From Endobugula sp965214375 (lineage in GTDB: Bacteria > Pseudomonadota > Gammaproteobacteria > Pseudomonadales > Cellvibrionaceae): DNA of 64,000 bases. A program made the translations under genes and the position numbers. How positions within the stretch are numbered: the first letter of the stretch is position 1; every line of letters starts with the position of its first letter. This document shows, piece after piece, positions 46,790 to 56,593 of this stretch. The stretch lies in NCBI GenBank assembly GCA_965214375.1, contig OZ243947.1:1922001-1986000 (forward strand), read 5' to 3'. The notes under the pieces are model-generated. The model was not told the origin of the DNA and did no database searches. It saw only the letters and a list, made by a program, of their open reading frames with translations.

Positions 46790-48997
46790 ATGGATGTTTC
46801 TGTTCTTCTCGATGGTCTTAACAATGCCCAGCGTGAAGCGGTGACGGCGCCGCCGTCAAACCAGTTGATTTTGGCGGGTGCCGGTAGTGGTAAAACACGG
46901 GTGTTGGTGCATCGTATTGCGTGGTTGATTCAGGTAGAAAATGTGTCCCCTCATGCGATTATGGCGGTCACCTTTACCAATAAGGCGGCCCGTGAGATGC
47001 GCAGCCGTTTGGAGAGCCTGCTTGAAGGCCATATGAGTATCAACACCCGCGCCATGTGGGTTGGCACTTTTCATGGCATCGCTCACCGCCTATTAAAAGC
47101 GCATTGGCAGCAAATGGGCTTGCCGCAAAATTTTCAAATTTTAGATAGCGATGACCAACTGCGTTTGGTGAAACGTGTCTGCCAGAATCTACAGTTGGAC
47201 GATTCACGCTGGCCTCCCAGACAGGTGCAGTGGTCTATCAATGGCAAAAAAGATGAGGGTTTGCGTCCACAGCATATTGAGCCGACAGACGATATTTATG
47301 AAGCGACTATGTTACAGGCATACACGGCGTATGAGGAATTATGTCAGCGTGGTGGCTTGGTAGATTTTGGGGAGTTGTTGCTAAGAGCGCACGAGCTGTT
47401 TTTAAATCACAGCGATGTGCTACAGCATTACCAACACCGTTTTCCCTTTTTACTGGTAGATGAGTTTCAGGATACCAACAGCCTGCAATACGCGTGGTTG
47501 CGAGTATTGGCGGGTAATAATCATGTGACGGCCGTGGGTGATGATGACCAATCTATCTATGGTTGGCGTGGCGCTAAAATTGAAAATATTCAGCGCTTTA
47601 GCGATGATTTTAACCACACACAAACCATCCGGCTGGAACAAAATTATCGTTCTACTGGTTTAATTCTGAAAGCGGCTAACGGCGTGATTGCCAATAACTT
47701 TGGGCGCTTGGGTAAAGAGTTATGGACAGATGGCAAAGACGGTGACCCCATCAATTTATATGCGGCCTATAACGAACATGATGAGGCGCGTTTTATTGTG
47801 GAGTCTATACAGCAATGGGTGAATCAGGGCGGGGACTACAGTAGTACGGCTATTTTGTATCGTTCTAATGCCCAGTCGCGCGTGTTGGAAGAAGCGTTAC
47901 TGCGTGAAAATATTGCTTACCGTATTTATGGTGGTCAGCGTTTCTATGACCGCTTGGAAATTAAAAACGCACTCGCCTATTTGCGTTTGATGGTGCATGG
48001 TCATGACGATACGGCCTTTGAACGAGTCATTAACACGCCTACGCGCGGTATCGGCGGTAAAACGGTCGATACTATTCGTTTGTTTGCACGTGAACAGGGG
48101 TATTCCTTGTGGCAGGCAGCGGAAAAAATGATGGTAGAAAAGATCCTCACTCCGCGTGCGATGAGTAGTGTGAGTGGATTTTTAACGCTGATTCGCCAAC
48201 TGACCGATAATACCTCTGACATGGAATTACATGAACAAGTTGACCATGTGCTCAAGCAATCGGGACTGATGGAATTTCATCGCAATGAAAAAGGTGAAAA
48301 GGGGCAAGCACGTGCAGAAAACCTCGAAGAACTGGTTAACGCTTGTCGGTTTTTTGATCCTGAAGAATTTGCAACTGTAGCGGATATACCGTCGCCAGAT
48401 GAGGCGCCTTCGTTATTGATGCAGTTCCTTGATAATGCCTCTTTGGATGCTGGAGAAGCTCAGGCAGACGAATATGATGATGCGGTGCAGCTAATGACAT
48501 TGCATTCAGCGAAAGGTTTGGAGTTTCCGCGTGTATTTATTGCGGGCGCCGAAGAAAATTTGTTCCCGCATAAGATGTCAGCCGATGATCCCGAACGCTT
48601 GGAAGAAGAACGTCGTCTTTGCTATGTGGGCATTACCCGTGCTATGGAAAAATTAACTATCTCCTATGCTGAAACGCGTCGTATACACGGCAACGAGAGC
48701 TACAACCGTGTATCACGCTTTATCAAGGAAATACCTGCAGAATGTATTCAGGAAGTCCGTTTAAAGACCCAAGTTCAGCGCCCGGCGCACTATAACCATG
48801 TTACCCAGCAAACAGTGGAGGCTACCGATGAAAATGACGGGTTTTATTTGGGGCAGCGTGTGACTCATGCGGTATTTGGTGATGGTGTGGTGGCGCATTT
48901 TGAGGGTCAGGGGAGCAGTGCTCGAGTGCAGGTTAATTTTGATGATGAAGGCAGTAAATGGCTCGTACTACAATACGCTAATTTGTCTAAAATTTAA
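46790..48997 (+). CDS. uvrD: DNA helicase II
   Basis: The 735-aa superfamily 1A helicase acts in nucleotide excision and mismatch repair. Motifs include the opening LLDGLNNAQREAVTAP, Walker A AGAGSGKTRVL, motif Ia AVTFTNKAAREM, Walker B LLVDEFQDTNSLQY, DDQSIYGWRGA, and the late LMTLHSAKGLEFPRVFI and YVGITRAM. The C-terminal Tudor-like tail (VTHAVFGDGVV) is present. Length matches E. coli UvrD (720 aa). Confidence 0.97.
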   Translation: MDVSVLLDGLNNAQREAVTAPPSNQLILAGAGSGKTRVLVHRIAWLIQVENVSPHAIMAVTFTNKAAREMRSRLESLLEGHMSINTRAMWVGTFHGIAHRLLKAHWQQMGLPQNFQILDSDDQLRLVKRVCQNLQLDDSRWPPRQVQWSINGKKDEGLRPQHIEPTDDIYEATMLQAYTAYEELCQRGGLVDFGELLLRAHELFLNHSDVLQHYQHRFPFLLVDEFQDTNSLQYAWLRVLAGNNHVTAVGDDDQSIYGWRGAKIENIQRFSDDFNHTQTIRLEQNYRSTGLILKAANGVIANNFGRLGKELWTDGKDGDPINLYAAYNEHDEARFIVESIQQWVNQGGDYSSTAILYRSNAQSRVLEEALLRENIAYRIYGGQRFYDRLEIKNALAYLRLMVHGHDDTAFERVINTPTRGIGGKTVDTIRLFAREQGYSLWQAAEKMMVEKILTPRAMSSVSGFLTLIRQLTDNTSDMELHEQVDHVLKQSGLMEFHRNEKGEKGQARAENLEELVNACRFFDPEEFATVADIPSPDEAPSLLMQFLDNASLDAGEAQADEYDDAVQLMTLHSAKGLEFPRVFIAGAEENLFPHKMSADDPERLEEERRLCYVGITRAMEKLTISYAETRRIHGNESYNRVSRFIKEIPAECIQEVRLKTQVQRPAHYNHVTQQTVEATDENDGFYLGQRVTHAVFGDGVVAHFEGQGSSARVQVNFDDEGSKWLVLQYANLSKI

Positions 48998-49154
48998 CCT
49001 TTTTGTGGCTTTTCTAGTACTTTGGTCTGATTTTTTTGCTGCTATGCGGCAAAACTCTTGTTAATTGTCTATACTGCATGCAATCCTACCACTAATGGGA
49101 GTTGGCATGTTGTCTATAATAAGAAATCATAGTTGCCTTTATTGACTACTTATC

Positions 49155-49925
49155 TTGGTGTTTTTGCCAATAAAGTTAAAGGCTAAGACCACCATTGATA
49201 TGGATAATACCCTGTATCTGGTGACCCACCATTTTCCTCCCTATACGCAGTGTCATGGTAAAAAGCCATTAAAAAGCTTTTTTAATTCTCTGGTTGAGGC
49301 TGACTGTCGTGAAGCCAGCCTTTCCTGCTTATTGGAATGCTTTCCCAATAGGCGATCAAAATCCATGCTTAAAAGTGGCGAAGCACACGGTAATTATCCT
49401 CTCGGCTGGAATACAAACCATGATCAATGGTTGTACTGGTCACCAAAGTTACATAAAGGTGAATACGGGTTTTTTCATAACCAGAATAATGTGATTAAAA
49501 ACACCGATGAACTTGCCGGAAAAGTGGTTGGTGTTTTTGGTCCCGGTAATACATCGTTATCATTAGATAAGCTGCAACAAAAATTAGCAAACAATAATCA
49601 ACAAAGTTTTGATATTTATATGCAGCCAGCATCAACAGGATCCAATATGCATAAATTGTCGTTGAATCGTATAGATGCTGTTTTTATTAATCTTGATGGT
49701 GGTGAATATCAACTCAGAAATAAAAATATCAATAATGTTGAATATGCATTTACCGTAAAAGAATTAAATTACTATATTGGGTTTTCAAAAGAAAAAAATA
49801 AGGGAAAAAGAAAACTATTGATTGATAAATTTAATGCCGGGATAAATTCTATGCATACTAAAGGAAAAATTGATGAGTTAGTGAATCAGTGTCATTTGAT
49901 TCCTTTCAAGAAGAGTATTCGCTAA
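49155..49925 (+). CDS. Solute-binding-protein-like domain protein
   Basis: A 256-aa protein with a family 3 solute-binding fold: LYLVTHHFPPYTQCHG at the start, then ELAGKVVGVFGPGNTS and LSLNRIDAVFINL and a KGKIDELVNQ end. The frame opens with GTG 49155 and lacks a clear signal peptide, so the true start may be uncertain or export lost. It lies 15 nt upstream of a GGDEF-EAL gene; pairs of this kind often let the binding protein sense a ligand for the membrane c-di-GMP enzyme. Confidence 0.7.
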   Translation: MVFLPIKLKAKTTIDMDNTLYLVTHHFPPYTQCHGKKPLKSFFNSLVEADCREASLSCLLECFPNRRSKSMLKSGEAHGNYPLGWNTNHDQWLYWSPKLHKGEYGFFHNQNNVIKNTDELAGKVVGVFGPGNTSLSLDKLQQKLANNNQQSFDIYMQPASTGSNMHKLSLNRIDAVFINLDGGEYQLRNKNINNVEYAFTVKELNYYIGFSKEKNKGKRKLLIDKFNAGINSMHTKGKIDELVNQCHLIPFKKSIR

Positions 49926-49940
49926 AGAGCATAAAACATT

Positions 49941-51968
49941 GTGAATATCGAAAAAAAAACAATAGAAAATATTTACAATCGCATCGGTTTAAGGCTATCG
50001 GTATATTCAGCCATAGTGTCACTGTTTTTTGCTATGTTGACACTGTTTGCTTTGTTATATATGGATTATGGTATAGAAAAAAGGCAGATGGCCGTTGATG
50101 TTGAAAGAATGATAGACACGGTAGAAACACAGCTGTCAAAAAATCTTTGGGATATCGATACAGAAGCGATTAATGTCACACGCAATAGCTTGTCTCATTT
50201 ACCCTTTATTGCTGGCATTAAAATTACCTGTTATGCCGAAGGTGATTTTTTTGCCGGTGAGTTTCAAGGTGTAGAGAATACCACAAGGCCGTTAATTTAT
50301 CAGGGCGAAGCATTAGGGACGTTGCGTATTAAATACAACCACAAATACATTACCGATGCTATTTATAAAAAATATCAAAATCTAGGCATTGTTATTCTAT
50401 TTATTGTTGGCTCCATGGGTTTTATTTTTTATACCACGATTAATCATGCATCAATACGCCATATGCGCTTTATTTCGCGCTCCCTTAAAATGAATCTTAT
50501 AAAAGAAGATACGACATATCGACCACTTAAATTACATCGAAGACGAGGTCATGATGAGTTATCACACTTGGTCGATGTATTAAATCAAAGTAGTAAGCAA
50601 GCGATTGAATTAATTGAAGCCAAGCAAGAACGGCAACAACAAATTGAATACCAAGCCAATTATGACTTGTTGACCGTTTTGCCCAACCGTCGACATCTAT
50701 ACGAATATCTTGAACAGCAAATAAAAAATTATACTGATGATAAGGGTTCTTTAATCATTATGTTTATTGATCTGGATGGTTTTAAGCAGGTCAATGACAG
50801 TATGGGCCATGATATTGGTGATGGTGTTTTGCGTGCCTGCTCCAAAATAATTGCAGAGGTAACCGATAGGTTTAAAGGTTATGTTTCCCGCCTCGGTGGA
50901 GACGAATTTATCATGATTTTTTATACCCATGAAACGTCCTTATATCAACAAGCAGCTAAAGATATTATTAATACCTTTGATAACAAAATAAGTTTTGACG
51001 GTATTCATGTTAAATTGGGTTGCAGTATTGGTATTACGTCATTTCCTAATAAACAACTGACAACACCCAAATCATTAATCCGTAGTGCTGACAGTGCACT
51101 CTATCGGGCAAAATCTTCAGGTAAAAATACGTTTTTTCTGTTTAATGAAGAAATTTTACAAAAAATGTCCTTCGCAAAAGCCGTTAAGGAAAAACTCATA
51201 CAATCAATTGATAACGATATGTTCGAGGTCTATTTTCAGCCCTTACTGGATATTGATAACTATAAAGTCATTGGCTTTGAAGCATTACTGCGTTGGCACG
51301 ATGAAGAGTTGGGCCAGATAAGCCCAGAAACATTTATTGCGATTGCCGAGAAATCGGGAGATATTTTTAATTTGGATATCCTCGCTTTTGAGAAAGCCTA
51401 TCAAAAGGTTAAACAGTGGCGAAAAATATTTAATGAGCCTTTTATCTTATCCGTAAATTTTAGTCCCGGCAATTTTTACCATGGTAACTTTATATCATGG
51501 ATTGAAAACAGCCCGATATTTAATACTGAAAATTTGGATTGGATAGAATTTGAAATTACGGAAAGATTGATGTTAAACGATGACCCTGTCGTGTTGGAAG
51601 GGATCAATCATCTTAAAGAAAAAGGGATAAGCTTTAGTGTGGATGATTTTGGTGTTGGTTACTCTTCTCTGGGGTCAATTAAACACTTTATTCATTTGCT
51701 ATCAAAAATAAAAGTTGATCGTATTTTTGTCAGTGAACTGGAAGGTAAAAAGTTTGATCTTGCGTTTATCAAAAGTATTATGATGTTAGCAGAAATCATT
51801 GATCTAAAAGTATTGGCGGAGGGCATCGAGCGCCGGGAACAGGTCACCATGTTAAAATCTGTCGGTTGCCAATATGTTCAGGGCTATTACTTTTCACCCC
51901 CTCTACCCAGTGAGGAGATCCAACAGCTCTTATCATCGTACCCATCTGTAAAGGTTGTTCAAGCCTGA
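49941..51968 (+). CDS. Membrane GGDEF-EAL c-di-GMP enzyme
   Basis: A 675-aa protein. Two membrane helices (about residues 17-40 and 150-172) flank a periplasmic sensor with LWDIDTEAINVTRNSL. The GGDEF domain has an intact SRLGGDEFIM motif. The EAL domain has FEALLRWHDEE, DDFGVGYSSLGS and a QGYYFSPPL end. Both sets of key residues seem present, so it could make or break c-di-GMP. GTG 49941 is the start. The gene upstream probably supplies a ligand sensor. Confidence 0.93.
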   Translation: MNIEKKTIENIYNRIGLRLSVYSAIVSLFFAMLTLFALLYMDYGIEKRQMAVDVERMIDTVETQLSKNLWDIDTEAINVTRNSLSHLPFIAGIKITCYAEGDFFAGEFQGVENTTRPLIYQGEALGTLRIKYNHKYITDAIYKKYQNLGIVILFIVGSMGFIFYTTINHASIRHMRFISRSLKMNLIKEDTTYRPLKLHRRRGHDELSHLVDVLNQSSKQAIELIEAKQERQQQIEYQANYDLLTVLPNRRHLYEYLEQQIKNYTDDKGSLIIMFIDLDGFKQVNDSMGHDIGDGVLRACSKIIAEVTDRFKGYVSRLGGDEFIMIFYTHETSLYQQAAKDIINTFDNKISFDGIHVKLGCSIGITSFPNKQLTTPKSLIRSADSALYRAKSSGKNTFFLFNEEILQKMSFAKAVKEKLIQSIDNDMFEVYFQPLLDIDNYKVIGFEALLRWHDEELGQISPETFIAIAEKSGDIFNLDILAFEKAYQKVKQWRKIFNEPFILSVNFSPGNFYHGNFISWIENSPIFNTENLDWIEFEITERLMLNDDPVVLEGINHLKEKGISFSVDDFGVGYSSLGSIKHFIHLLSKIKVDRIFVSELEGKKFDLAFIKSIMMLAEIIDLKVLAEGIERREQVTMLKSVGCQYVQGYYFSPPLPSEEIQQLLSSYPSVKVVQA

Positions 51969-52040
51969 TCGCAATATCTGGCTCTTTTTTCAACAAGCAC
52001 TATACTTAGAAGACAGTATTCTAATTATTGAGGTAACAGC

Positions 52041-52472
52041 ATGGCGGGCAAAGGAATTTTACGACCCCTGTTAATGATGTTATTGGTCTTCCCGGTGGTT
52101 GTTATCGGTGGGTGTGGCGTTAAGCTTGAAGAGCGTGCTATAGACCCATTTATGGAGCAGCTTTATAAAGCCCGCAAATCGGGTAGTTTTTATAAAGAAT
52201 TTACGCTCTACGCTAAAAACGATTTTAAAATAGTGCCCTTTGATGAGGTTGAAAATACCCTCAGATTGGTTGTTGGTGGGGCGGGCCGTTTTAAGAAAGC
52301 CAAACATTTGCACACCAAAATATCGCGAAGAAACCAACTGGGGGAAGGGTTTATCAGCTATATGGTAGCGACTTATGAGGTGACTTACAGCAATACAACA
52401 CTGACAGAGTCCTATTTTTTTCTGGCCTCTGAAGAAAAGCCAAAACTCGTCTATATGACCCTGCAATTTTAA
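52041..52472 (+). CDS. Small lipoprotein
   Basis: A 143-aa protein with a signal sequence and lipobox (VVVIGGCGVKLEE). A mature part of about 115 residues follows (MEQLYKARKSGSFYKEF, then LGEGFISYMVATYEVTYS), similar to small DUF4019-like lipoproteins. It overlaps the convergent ubiC by 4 nt. Function is unknown. Confidence 0.7.
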   Translation: MAGKGILRPLLMMLLVFPVVVIGGCGVKLEERAIDPFMEQLYKARKSGSFYKEFTLYAKNDFKIVPFDEVENTLRLVVGGAGRFKKAKHLHTKISRRNQLGEGFISYMVATYEVTYSNTTLTESYFFLASEEKPKLVYMTLQF

Positions 52473-53008
52473 TGGTTTTCTAACAGTGCGGGCAGAAAAA
52501 TTTCACTGACAAGTAGGGGTTTATTGGACAGTGTAAACACCGAACGTCGTCCCCATACGGCTTGATCTTCCTCAACAAGAAGAGGTCGAGGCAAGTAAGA
52601 GGCAGGTAAGCAGGCAATTTCCACCGGGCCTCTTTGCATCGTGGGGTCTTTGAATAACATATCACCTAACGGTTTATTGCCCAGATAATGCAAATGTCGC
52701 AAACGGCTGTTAAGGGTTGGTAGCGGTATCAAAGTGCGTGCATATACCCAGGGTTGGTTTTTTCCGTAAAGTAATACTTCCCGGATAACAGCCCAGCGTC
52801 GATTGCCTATATTTAAAAGACTGCGCTCGTGAAAAGGCACGGCTTGTATGTTTTGTTGTAGTACTTCAACGTGAAACTGACCCTGAGATTGGGTAATCAG
52901 TTTTTGTGTTAGAGAACCCTTATCAAGAAGCCAATCAATAAAATCCGGGCGAATATTGTTTTGAAAAAGAGAGGGCTTCTTCCAGAGCTGCATATTTATC
53001 GGTATCAA
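52469..53008 (-). CDS. ubiC: Chorismate--pyruvate lyase
   Basis: UbiC turns chorismate into 4-hydroxybenzoate for ubiquinone. The 179-aa protein matches the family: VLQQNIQAVPFHERSLL, then RWAVIREVLLYG with the conserved arginine, WVYARTLIPL, PLGDMLFKDP and WGRRSVFTLSNKPLLVSEIFLP. Length is normal. UbiA is not next to it. Confidence 0.9.
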   Translation of the reverse strand: MIPINMQLWKKPSLFQNNIRPDFIDWLLDKGSLTQKLITQSQGQFHVEVLQQNIQAVPFHERSLLNIGNRRWAVIREVLLYGKNQPWVYARTLIPLPTLNSRLRHLHYLGNKPLGDMLFKDPTMQRGPVEIACLPASYLPRPLLVEEDQAVWGRRSVFTLSNKPLLVSEIFLPALLENH

Positions 53009-53053
53009 TCATGGCGATGAAAGAGCGCATTGTATAGTAAGTCGGGCTTTTAT

Positions 53054-54472
53054 TTAAACGCTCATTTGTTGCGCCATGGTTTCCAGTACTTCACTGGACT
53101 CCAGCATAATCTCGATCGCTTCTTCAGCATTTTCTCGGGTAATTTCAAACTGCTCGAATACACTATCAGGAATAGGTTCGTTGGACGTTGTGCTGCACAG
53201 TCCTTTTTCTCTTAGCAGTTTCTTGGTGAGAAGAATTAGTTTGGAATAATCGTCATGTTCGCCATTATAGTCCGGTTCTGCCTGATAGCGTAAAGCGGTA
53301 CAGACCTCTTCTGGCAAGTGCCAAAAGTTACCAAGCCAGCAGGCCAGTTGATTACGGCTAACGCCAATAATATGTTGTTCTACTTTTTGCGGTGATGCGT
53401 GTGGGTTGGCTTCAAGGTGTTGGCATATTTCTTCGTATTTCGCATGAAACACTTGGGCGATAATTAAAAAACCAAAATTGTGTAGTAAGCCAGATAGATA
53501 GGCGCAACCATAACTGGGTCGTTTTTCACGTGGCATAAAGCTGATAATTGCCTCAGTGCAGGTCGCTACATACACTGCCTCTTTCCAATAAGAGACGATA
53601 CCGTCAGGTTGGCGACTGGGCATTTTTAATGTTGTTCCCAGAGCAAGGCCTAATGCCAGACTGAGTACCATATCAAAGCCCAGTACACGTACGATGGCGT
53701 CGTGGATGGATTTGATAGAGCCTGGTGCCGAATAATAAGGCGACGCTGCCCAGCTAACGACTTGTGCCGCCAGACCCGGATCAAGCTCAATAGCTTCGCA
53801 TAAACCGCATACATCGGCATTGGGGTCAGACCGTAGAGCGATAATTTTACGGGCGATAGCGGGTAACGGTGTTAATTCCAGCGTTTCTTCAAGACGTTGT
53901 TTAATCCGCAGCTCTGTAAAAGAGCTCACACTTTCCGTAATGACTGCCACGTCTTCTTGTGTGGTTTTACAGCTATTTAGAGTATCCAGAGGAATCGTAA
54001 TATGACTAATCGTCGTTGCCTCTATCAGCTTTTGAAAAGCGCCGTTGTTTAATTCAATCAGTTCGTGCTTGATGCCAATATCTAATAACAGCGTGTCTTC
54101 TTTTAACAGTTGTCGATCAACAATAGTGGGTAAGTTGCCTAAATTGGGTAGAGCGGCGATAGACTCAAGCCCGAGAGATTTAGTGAATTTTTTTAGTTCC
54201 TCGCCCACGACTGGTCGATAGGGTTGTCCCATTTCGTGTTTAATGGACTCCAGATCCAGAATGGTATGGCAGGGTGTAATCGTTAATAGTTTGTCACCCT
54301 CAACGCTTTGTAGCATGGTGGCATGCGCGCTAACTTGTTGTTGACACAAAGGCGAGATACGCTCGACTTTTGAGGGTAATTCCGGCATTGGCAGATTCGC
54401 CAAGGTGTAACTCACGTTATGTTTTTTAAGTAACTTCTCTATACTCGCAGGTACGCTCACGATATTCCTCAA
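53054..54472 (-). CDS. YbaK-like plus HDOD signalling protein
   Basis: A 472-aa two-domain protein. Residues 1-150 resemble the YbaK/aminoacyl-tRNA editing fold (KHNVSYTLANLPMPELPS; LTITPCHTILDLES; DTLLLDIGIKHELIEL). Residues about 195-400 are an HDOD domain (LEETLELTPLPAIARKIIAL, AIELDPGLAAQVVSWA, YLSGLLHNFGFLI). HDOD proteins act in signalling and stress regulation. The YbaK-HDOD fusion occurs in gammaproteobacteria; its role is unclear. Confidence 0.85.
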   Translation of the reverse strand: MRNIVSVPASIEKLLKKHNVSYTLANLPMPELPSKVERISPLCQQQVSAHATMLQSVEGDKLLTITPCHTILDLESIKHEMGQPYRPVVGEELKKFTKSLGLESIAALPNLGNLPTIVDRQLLKEDTLLLDIGIKHELIELNNGAFQKLIEATTISHITIPLDTLNSCKTTQEDVAVITESVSSFTELRIKQRLEETLELTPLPAIARKIIALRSDPNADVCGLCEAIELDPGLAAQVVSWAASPYYSAPGSIKSIHDAIVRVLGFDMVLSLALGLALGTTLKMPSRQPDGIVSYWKEAVYVATCTEAIISFMPREKRPSYGCAYLSGLLHNFGFLIIAQVFHAKYEEICQHLEANPHASPQKVEQHIIGVSRNQLACWLGNFWHLPEEVCTALRYQAEPDYNGEHDDYSKLILLTKKLLREKGLCSTTSNEPIPDSVFEQFEITRENAEEAIEIMLESSEVLETMAQQMSV

Positions 54473-54510
54473 ATCTTCTGATTAACCTTTTCGTAAGTGT
54501 AGTAGAAGAT

Positions 54511-56592
54511 TTATACGTTAGCGTAGTTTTCATTGCGACCAAGCCAGCGGGTGATTAAGGCCTCTGCCAATGTCGGTTTTGTTAGTAGTGTTCGCGCGTG
54601 TTGACGTGCGTCAGGGAGTAAATGTGCGTCACGCTCCAGATCGGCAAGAATAAAGTGAATATCCCCTGTTTGTCGGGTACCTAGTACTTCACCCGGGCCG
54701 CGGAGCTTAAGGTCAATTTCGGCAATCTCGAAACCATCACGAGTTTGTCGCATAGCCTGTAAGCGTGCTTTTCCCTGTTGTGATAACTTATCCCCATATA
54801 ACAACACACAGTGGCTGGCGGTGTTGCCACGCCCTATTCGTCCGCGTAACTGGTGTAATTGTGCCAGCCCGAGACGTTCCGGGTTTTCAATAACCATTAA
54901 ACTGGCATTGGCAACATCAACACCGACCTCAATCACCGTTGTAGCCACTAATAGATCGATGTCGCCCGATGTAAAGCGCGCCATAACCGCTTCTTTTTCA
55001 GCCGGTTTAAGACGACCATGGATTAAACCAATAGATAAGGTCGGTAATAAGTGATTTAACTCGCTGGCGGTGTCTTCGGCGGCTTGGGCTTCAAGGCTTT
55101 CCGAGGCTTCAATCAGTGTACATACCCAATAAGCCTGACGCTTTTGTTGGCAGGCATGTTGGATGCGTTCAATCACACGCGGTCTTTTGTGTTGGCTAAT
55201 CAGTACCGTCTCAACCGGAATGCGTCCTTTGGGGAGTTCATCAATGACCGAATAATCCAAATCAGCATAGGCACTCATCGCCAATGTGCGTGGAATGGGG
55301 GTGGCGGTCATAATGAGCTGATGAGGGATATAACCTTGTTGGTGTCCTTTATCGCGTAGTTGTAAGCGTTGATGTACACCGAAGCGATGTTGCTCATCAA
55401 TGATCACCAGACCCAAATGATGAAACACCACATCATCCTGAAATAAGGCGTGGGTACCAATCATAATATGATGGCTACCGTCTTCCAATTGCTGTCTCTG
55501 TGCGTTTCGTTGTGAGGCGTTCTGTTTGCCAACTAACCAGCCAATCTGAATATTCAGAGGCGCAAACCAACGCTCAAAGTTGATGCGGTGTTGTTCGGCA
55601 AGAATTTCAGTGGGTGCCATAATGGCAACCTGTTGATGGTTGGCCACCGCTTGAAGTGCGGCAATAGCCGCTACCACGGTTTTTCCGGCGCCGACATCGC
55701 CTTGTACCAGCCGCATCATCGGTGATGATTCTTGCATGTCATGCAGTATTTCGTTGATCACCCGATTCTGTGCCGTGGTGAGAGAAAAGCCCAAATTACC
55801 GATGAAGATTTCCCTCACATCTGGTTTATCTTCCAATGCTTTAGCCTGTTGCTGGCGACGTTTTTGCCGCAAGCGCAGCAGGCTCAACTGATAAGCAACC
55901 AGTTCTTCTAAAATCAGCGCTTCCTGATAAGGGTGCTGCCCTTGCGCTAGACGCGTTAGCTCAGCATCTTTCGGTGGGTTATGTAAGTAAGCTATCCGTT
56001 CCAACAGAGAATCAGCTGAGGCATCGGTGTCCAGCAGATAAGGCAGCTCAAACATCTGCGCACGTTGTAATGTTTGTTGTATCAATTCGCGTAAGAGCTT
56101 TTGGGTCAGTCCTTCGGTTACCGGATAAATCGGCGTCAATGTTTGTTCCAGTGGCTTCTGGTGTGTGCCGAGTGGTGTGTATTCGGGGTGATACAGTTCC
56201 AGGCCGGAAGCCCCACGACGCACTTCACCATAACAACGAATGGGTGTCCCCTCCGCCAAGTTGGCGCGCTGCGCATTCGAAAAGTAGTAAAAGCGCAAGC
56301 TGATAAGACCGGTATTATCTTGAACCCGACATAGCAGGCTGCGTTTTTTGCCAAAAGCGATACTGGTACCACGTACTACGCCCTCAATTACGACATGTTG
56401 GTGTAGCTGTAAACTGCCAATGGGGGTAACACGTGTGCGATCGCTATAGCTTCTGGGTAGATGAAACAGTAAATCCTGTAAGGTAGTAATCCCCAGTTTT
56501 TCCAGTTTGGTCGCTAGTTGTGAACCCACACCTTTCAAGGTGGTGACTAAAGAGGCCGGACTGAGCTTTTGAGGAGCCAGAGTGTTAGGCAT
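54511..56592 (-). CDS. recG: ATP-dependent DNA helicase RecG
   Basis: RecG regresses stalled replication forks and processes branched DNA. The 693-aa protein has the wedge OB domain (GVGSQLATKLEKLGI, DLLFHLPRSYSDRT), then the helicase with Walker A LVQGDVGAGKTVVAA, DEQH box VIIDEQHRFGVHQR, TATPIPRTLAM, and the C-terminal QLHQLRGRIGRG and GEVLGTRQTG. Length is normal (693, as in E. coli). It lies 2 nt downstream of oxyR in the same direction. Confidence 0.97.
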   Translation of the reverse strand: MPNTLAPQKLSPASLVTTLKGVGSQLATKLEKLGITTLQDLLFHLPRSYSDRTRVTPIGSLQLHQHVVIEGVVRGTSIAFGKKRSLLCRVQDNTGLISLRFYYFSNAQRANLAEGTPIRCYGEVRRGASGLELYHPEYTPLGTHQKPLEQTLTPIYPVTEGLTQKLLRELIQQTLQRAQMFELPYLLDTDASADSLLERIAYLHNPPKDAELTRLAQGQHPYQEALILEELVAYQLSLLRLRQKRRQQQAKALEDKPDVREIFIGNLGFSLTTAQNRVINEILHDMQESSPMMRLVQGDVGAGKTVVAAIAALQAVANHQQVAIMAPTEILAEQHRINFERWFAPLNIQIGWLVGKQNASQRNAQRQQLEDGSHHIMIGTHALFQDDVVFHHLGLVIIDEQHRFGVHQRLQLRDKGHQQGYIPHQLIMTATPIPRTLAMSAYADLDYSVIDELPKGRIPVETVLISQHKRPRVIERIQHACQQKRQAYWVCTLIEASESLEAQAAEDTASELNHLLPTLSIGLIHGRLKPAEKEAVMARFTSGDIDLLVATTVIEVGVDVANASLMVIENPERLGLAQLHQLRGRIGRGNTASHCVLLYGDKLSQQGKARLQAMRQTRDGFEIAEIDLKLRGPGEVLGTRQTGDIHFILADLERDAHLLPDARQHARTLLTKPTLAEALITRWLGRNENYANV

Positions 56593-56593
56593 A

